Program-made: the position numbers and the translations under genes
The notes under the pieces: generated by a model
Seen by the model: the letters and a program-made list of their open reading frames with translations, nothing else
The model's database searches: none
What the model was told of the DNA's origin: nothing
Part shown: positions 5,597-8,793 of the stretch, one piece after another
Numbering within the stretch: the stretch's first letter is position 1
How the letters are laid out: every line of letters begins with the position of its first letter
From: an uncultured Clostridia bacterium
GTDB taxonomy: Bacteria; Bacillota; Dehalobacteriia; UBA4068; JAAVYR01
Direction: 5' to 3'
DNA: 8,793 bases
NCBI GenBank assembly: GCA_946562005.1
Contig: CAMNVD010000041.1
Span: 1-8,793, forward strand

Positions 5597-6703
5597 ATGA
5601 TGCAGGATGTATGTGTTGTAGATACTACTTATCATAAAGTAATGCGGGAACTAGCAAAAGAAGGTCTGGATGGTATACTTCTTTCAGACCTTGCTAATAT
5701 TGGCTTTGTTTCTGGCTTTTTCACGGAGGATTCTTATATTCTCATTTCTGGGCAGGGTAAGGTCTTTATTACGGATAGCCGCTATAATGAAGTGATAGAG
5801 AAAAAATGTCCCGGTTGGCAGGTTGTATGTGTTTCACCACAAAGGCATTTAGCGGATTTTGTGGCAGAGTTTTGTGAAAAGTGGGAGATAAAAACATTGG
5901 GTTTTGAAGAGGATAAAATCACTCAAGGGTTATTCTCTCAGTTAAACGCTTCTTTAACTCAGCATTTGTCTGTCATTGAGATGAAACCGGCTGGAGATAT
6001 TGTTAAAAAATTACGCATGATAAAACGGCCTTATGAATTAGATTGTATTCGCAGAGCAGCAAGAGCGGCTGATGACGCCTATCTTCATGTATTGAAGCTG
6101 ATGAAGCCTGGCGTGCGGGAGTATGAAATTGCAGCAGAAATCCAATATCAGTTGAAAAAGTCCGGTATGGATGGAGAAAGTTTTCCCTCCATTGTAGCGG
6201 CAGGCGCTCACTCCTCTCGCCCCCATGCAATACCCGGGGAATATAAGATGCAAATAGGGGACTTTGTTACCATTGATATGGGTGCAAAATATCGGGGGTA
6301 TTGCTCTGATATGACGAGAACAGTGGTTATTGGTGCGGCGGATATAAAGCAAAAGGAAGTTTATGATGTAGTTCTTGCTTCCCAGAAAAAGGCAGTGGCG
6401 GCAGTAAAGCCGGGATTACGTTGCTGTGACTTGGACGCTGTTGCCCGAGAGTATATTGCTGCTTGTGGCTATGGGGAAAATTTCCTTCACAGTTTAGGTC
6501 ACGGTGTGGGGCTGGATATTCACGAAATGCCTACCATTAGCAAAAACTGTGATATTGTCTTGGAGCCTGGTATGGTCATTACCATAGAGCCGGGCGTCTA
6601 TTTGCCGGGCTGGGGCGGTGTGCGTATCGAAGATACGGTCATCGTCACAGAGGACGGCTGTGAGGTTATTACTAAAATCCCCAAATATTTGGTGGAACTA
6701 TAG
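5597..6703 (+). CDS. M24 family metallopeptidase (Xaa-Pro aminopeptidase/dipeptidase type)
   Basis: A 368-residue cytosolic pita-bread peptidase. The first ~130 residues form a creatinase-N-like domain (DGILLSDLANIGFVSGF near the start). The catalytic domain keeps all five metal ligands: Asp227 (IDMGA), Asp238 (SDMTRT), His302 (SLGHGVG), Glu331 (ITIEPG) and Glu345 (VRIEDT). It also keeps His210 (SSRPHAIP) and His298 of the substrate pocket. This predicts a two-metal enzyme removing residues next to proline; aminopeptidase P and prolidase cannot be told apart by eye, so no symbol is given. The length matches short Bacillota members such as YqhT. The start is ATG 5597, 8 nt after GAGGGG (5583-5588); an in-frame ATG at 5561 has no properly spaced site and adds 12 non-family residues. 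It has its own promoter and terminator. In many Bacillota a relative precedes efp, which is not the case here. Confidence 0.93.
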   Translation: MMQDVCVVDTTYHKVMRELAKEGLDGILLSDLANIGFVSGFFTEDSYILISGQGKVFITDSRYNEVIEKKCPGWQVVCVSPQRHLADFVAEFCEKWEIKTLGFEEDKITQGLFSQLNASLTQHLSVIEMKPAGDIVKKLRMIKRPYELDCIRRAARAADDAYLHVLKLMKPGVREYEIAAEIQYQLKKSGMDGESFPSIVAAGAHSSRPHAIPGEYKMQIGDFVTIDMGAKYRGYCSDMTRTVVIGAADIKQKEVYDVVLASQKKAVAAVKPGLRCCDLDAVAREYIAACGYGENFLHSLGHGVGLDIHEMPTISKNCDIVLEPGMVITIEPGVYLPGWGGVRIEDTVIVTEDGCEVITKIPKYLVEL

Positions 6704-6731
6704 GATAGAAAAGAAAGTGACTAATCGTATG

Positions 6732-6769
6732 AAAGAGGAAGTAAACCTGAGGTTTATTTCCTCTTTTTT
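6732..6769 (+). terminator. Strong intrinsic terminator after the M24 peptidase
   Basis: A 16-bp stem, 6732-6747 with 6751-6766, has one G-T (G-U in RNA) pair (6741 with 6757) and a 3-nt TGA loop. It is followed by further Ts to 6769. It isolates the peptidase transcript from the PBP gene. Confidence 0.92.
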
Positions 6770-6781
6770 CTTGTCCTTTCA

Positions 6782-6810
6782 GTATAAATTTTCTCCTTTT
6801 ATCCAAACTA
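6782..6810 (+). promoter_or_regulatory. Possible forespore-type (sigma-F/G) promoter for the PBP gene
   Basis: GTATA (6782-6786) fits the sigma-G/F -35 consensus GHATR. After 17 nt, CAAACTA (6804-6810) fits the sigma-G -10 CATNHTA at 6 of 7 positions; the usual spacer is about 18. No good sigma-A promoter is visible between the upstream terminator and the PBP gene. Short degenerate motifs in AT-rich DNA often match by chance, so this is a hypothesis. Confidence 0.3.
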
Positions 6811-6821
6811 AAAGGAGAAAA
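6789..6821 (+). repeat. Perfect 12-bp inverted repeat before the PBP gene
   Basis: TTTTCTCCTTTT (6789-6800) and AAAAGGAGAAAA (6810-6821) are exact reverse complements with a 9-nt loop. No T-run follows on the plus strand, so it is not a terminator for the upstream gene. The right arm holds AAAGGAGA, the best Shine-Dalgarno match upstream of the PBP gene, so a transcript covering both arms would hide it. Confidence 0.8.
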
Positions 6822-6838
6822 GAAAATAGGTGAGACAG

Positions 6839-8518
6839 ATGAAAAATAGACGAATTTTTATTTGCTCCTGGTTATTTACATTAGGCGTATGCGTGGTGAT
6901 GGGACAGCTAGCCTATTTACAGTTGGTTCAGGGTGAGACGCTTGCATCCCGAGCACAGTCGCAGCATACGAAATGGATTCCCTTATATCAAGAGGCAAGA
7001 GGGGATATATTAGACTGTTACGGCCGTCCTTTAACAGGCGAACAGCAGCCTTCCCTGGTTATTTTTCCATCCTTACTAGAGGCTCAAGAAGAGGAATTGG
7101 CACTCTCTTTTTTAGCGCAGTTGACAGCGGTGGATAAGGAAGCACTAAGAAATAAAATCTGGTATCAAAATGGTGCCCCGAAAGAACCTTTCGTATTAAA
7201 AACAGGGCTTTCTTCTGCTGAAGCAGAATCAGTGGTGAAGCATAACTTTCCAGGCATTTATTCTTTATCATTGGTTAGCCGTTACCGGCAGACATCCATA
7301 GCCAATCATGTTATCGGTTTTGTCGGCCAACCAGATGAAAAAGAAAAAAGTTTGTTTCTAGAACAAGGAAAATCAGTCCCGGAAGCAGTAGGTAAGGCTG
7401 GTATCGAGAAAATATATGATGCTGTGTTGCAGGGGCGGTCTTCGCCCCGTCTCGCCATTACAGTAGATGATAAAGGCAGACGTCTTCCCGGTATTAACTG
7501 GCAAATCATTCCTAGCAAAGAAAAAGATAGTAGTGCTAACGTGCGGTTAACCATTAATCAGGACTATCAGCAGATAGTCGAAAATGCGCTAGGCACGCAG
7601 GAGGGGGCAGTGGTTATCCTGAATGTGCAAAACGGGGATATTTTAGCTGCTGCAAGCAGTCCTAAGTATGACCCCCATATGGAGGACCTGCCTCTTTCTG
7701 ATAATGCTTATGTAAACAAGGCTTTTAGCTATTATCCGCCGGCGTCTATCTTTAAGTTGGTATTGGCCACAGCGGCGCTAGAGGAAGGTGTTGATTTACC
7801 GCAAGACTTGTATTGTCCTGGTTACTATGACATGGCGGACGGCCGGCGGGTAAAGTGCTGGTATGAAGAGGGCCACGGAGAAGAGGATTTGCAGGCGGCA
7901 ATTATGAATTCTTGTAATCCTTATTTTGTGCACTTAGGCGGTATACTTGGCGGGGAAAAAATTAAGGAGTATGCTGCAAAGTTTGGTCTTATCAAGCAAG
8001 AAATTATTGGTTATCCATTGCCGCAGGAGACAACGATTGATTTTAATTCGCAGGTTGCTGGGGATGTGGCTAATGTATCCATCGGCGAAAATGGCGTGCG
8101 GCTTTCTCCTGTATTGATGGCGCAGATGATGGCTGTGATTGCCAATGGAGGAATCCAGGTCACCCCACGCATTGTTCAATCTGTGGAGGCTGCAGATGGT
8201 ACTCTGTTGGAGACTTTTCCCAGTCGAGCAGGCACAAGAGTCATGTCAGCTGAAACAGCAGCTACATTGCAGGCGTATTTGGTAGCTACTGTGCAACAAG
8301 GTACTGCAAAACGCATCAGCGATGTGTCTGGTGGCGCTGGCGGTAAGACGGGAACTAGTCAGTATCAAGGTGTTTGGTTCGCTGGGTTTAGTCCGGTGAA
8401 ACATCCTCAATGGGCGATTGCTGTGTACATCTCTCATGGGGATGCAGGAGGAAAAGAGCCGGCCCTGGTTTATGAACAAATCGTTAATCGTCTGTATCAG
8501 TTGGAGGGGTTAGACTAA
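6839..8518 (+). CDS. Class B penicillin-binding protein (peptidoglycan DD-transpeptidase)
   Basis: A 559-residue membrane-anchored transpeptidase. One hydrophobic helix (about 5-29) after MKNRR acts as signal-anchor, placing the rest outside the membrane. A pedestal/dimerisation region (about 50-215) includes RGDILDCYG (54-62) and a GKAGIEKIYD segment. The transpeptidase domain has all three active-site motifs: Ser303-I-F-Lys306, Ser358-C-Asn360 and Lys503-T-G-T. No glycosyltransferase domain is present, so it should crosslink peptidoglycan with a partner SEDS glycosyltransferase not seen here. No PASTA repeats follow. The start is ATG 6839, with GGTGA (6829-6833) at suitable spacing; GTG 6830, 11 nt after AAAGGAGA, would add three residues. 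The family pedestal motif is usually RGxIxDRNG, so Cys60-Tyr61 is unusual. A role in elongation or in spore cortex/septum synthesis (SpoVD/PbpA-like) cannot be separated by eye. Confidence 0.93.
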   Translation: MKNRRIFICSWLFTLGVCVVMGQLAYLQLVQGETLASRAQSQHTKWIPLYQEARGDILDCYGRPLTGEQQPSLVIFPSLLEAQEEELALSFLAQLTAVDKEALRNKIWYQNGAPKEPFVLKTGLSSAEAESVVKHNFPGIYSLSLVSRYRQTSIANHVIGFVGQPDEKEKSLFLEQGKSVPEAVGKAGIEKIYDAVLQGRSSPRLAITVDDKGRRLPGINWQIIPSKEKDSSANVRLTINQDYQQIVENALGTQEGAVVILNVQNGDILAAASSPKYDPHMEDLPLSDNAYVNKAFSYYPPASIFKLVLATAALEEGVDLPQDLYCPGYYDMADGRRVKCWYEEGHGEEDLQAAIMNSCNPYFVHLGGILGGEKIKEYAAKFGLIKQEIIGYPLPQETTIDFNSQVAGDVANVSIGENGVRLSPVLMAQMMAVIANGGIQVTPRIVQSVEAADGTLLETFPSRAGTRVMSAETAATLQAYLVATVQQGTAKRISDVSGGAGGKTGTSQYQGVWFAGFSPVKHPQWAIAVYISHGDAGGKEPALVYEQIVNRLYQLEGLD

Positions 8519-8550
8519 TAAAATTTTCAAAAAAATTTATAAGTTGTCAT

Positions 8551-8573
8551 CAGCACCTTGCCGAGCTGTGCTG
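8551..8573. repeat. Short inverted repeat upstream of the sigma-factor gene
   Basis: CAGCAC (8551-8556) and GTGCTG (8568-8573) are exact reverse complements separated by 11 nt. There is no T-run, so it is not an intrinsic terminator. It overlaps the candidate promoter and could be a regulator site or chance. Confidence 0.35.
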
Positions 8574-8581
8574 CATAGGAT
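8553..8581 (+). promoter_or_regulatory. Possible sigma-E-type promoter for the sigma-factor gene
   Basis: GCACCTT (8553-8559) matches 5 of 7 positions of the sigma-E -35 KMATATT. After 14 nt, CATAGGAT (8574-8581) matches 6 of 8 of the -10 CATACAHT. Spacing fits the class. In B. subtilis sigK is transcribed by sigma-E, so the match is biologically sensible but weak on sequence alone. Confidence 0.3.
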
Positions 8582-8614
8582 GAAAACAGCTAAGAGGAAA
8601 ACCGGAGGTGTACC

Positions 8615-8793
8615 ATGGACGTATGCAGGGTAAAACGGATGATTGACGTGGGAGATTGGCTATCTTTTGCCCTAGACCAGTGGCAATATCATAAGAAATT
8701 GTTGGCGGGGTGGGGGAATTTTGTCGGCTATATTAGTAATCATATTTTCCCAAAACCTCTCACGGAATCAGAGGAGAAGGCGTGCCTACAGAA
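8615..8793 (+). CDS. sigK: Sporulation sigma factor, SigK-like, N-terminal 59 codons (cut by window edge)
   Basis: The frame opens at ATG 8615 after GGAGGTG (8604-8610) and runs off the window with no stop. Residues 36-58, from FVGYISN through FPKPLTESEEKACL, correspond to B. subtilis SigK FLVSYVKNNAFPQPLSSSEEKKYL, where sigma region 1.2 begins. The first ~35 residues (MDVCRVKRMIDVGDW..., with Trp at 15, 23 and 33) do not resemble Bacillus SigK. They are about 18 longer than its pre-FLVSY segment; SigK and SigE of Bacillus are made with an N-terminal pro-sequence that is cleaved at the membrane. The alternative is another member of the SigE/SigK group; regions 2 and 4 lie outside the window, so the identity rests on about 23 residues. 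It follows the PBP gene after 96 bases. Confidence 0.62.
   Translation, partial: MDVCRVKRMIDVGDWLSFALDQWQYHKKLLAGWGNFVGYISNHIFPKPLTESEEKACLQ

Noticed and set aside
8521..8540. AT-only inverted repeat after the PBP gene as a terminator
   Set aside because: The stem would have no G-C pairs beyond its edge and no T-run follows, so I cannot support termination here; the PBP and sigma-factor genes might be co-transcribed.
8541..8552. Possible SpoIIID-like site (TTGTC) upstream of the sigma-factor gene
   Set aside because: Only part of the consensus matches in either orientation; too weak to list.
1..8793. Mobile elements, CRISPR arrays, tRNA or rRNA genes, prophage or defence genes
   Set aside because: No transposase or integrase frame, no regularly spaced direct repeats, no cloverleaf or rRNA-like sequence, and all sizeable frames are accounted for by known core families.

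Overview
The window reads as a core-genome stretch of a low- to mid-GC Bacillota (Firmicutes) chromosome. The gene content and order of the left two thirds match the Bacillus-type yloA (rqcH) / yloC / remA / gmk / rpoZ / coaBC block. TTG and GTG starts behind purine-rich Shine-Dalgarno sites fit this. The partial gene at the right edge looks like a SigK-type sporulation sigma factor, which suggests an endospore former or a descendant of one. An actinobacterial-type integration host factor (mIHF) gene in the operon points away from Bacillus itself, towards Clostridia or Negativicutes. That placement is inference; no rRNA or other species marker is present.

Layout. Positions 1-1674 (minus strand) hold almost all of rqcH, cut by the left edge. 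A 211-base divergent intergenic region carries two back-to-back promoters. From 1886 to 5487 (plus strand) six tightly spaced genes form one apparent operon: the YicC/YloC endoribonuclease, mIHF, RemA, guanylate kinase (gmk), RNA polymerase omega (rpoZ) and the bifunctional CoA-synthesis enzyme CoaBC. An intrinsic terminator whose stem begins inside the last coaBC codons closes it. A monocistronic M24 (Xaa-Pro type) metallopeptidase follows at 5597-6703, with its own promoter and a strong terminator. A class B penicillin-binding protein lies at 6839-8518, and the window ends 59 codons into the sigma-factor gene.

How the genes relate. The operon joins housekeeping functions around RNA and nucleotides: RNA decay (YicC), GMP to GDP (Gmk), RNA polymerase assembly (omega) and CoA synthesis. 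Two unrelated small DNA-binding proteins sit inside it: mIHF, which precedes gmk-rpoZ-dfp in Mycobacterium, and RemA, which precedes gmk-rpoZ-coaBC in Bacillus. Having both in tandem is the most distinctive point of the window. RqcH, transcribed divergently, acts in ribosome-associated quality control. The right third (peptidase, PBP, sigma factor) replaces the priA-def-fmt genes that follow coaBC in Bacillus and may have a sporulation link. I see no mobile element, CRISPR array, tRNA or rRNA, and no gene-free stretch longer than 211 bases. I do not see a wholly new multi-gene system here.
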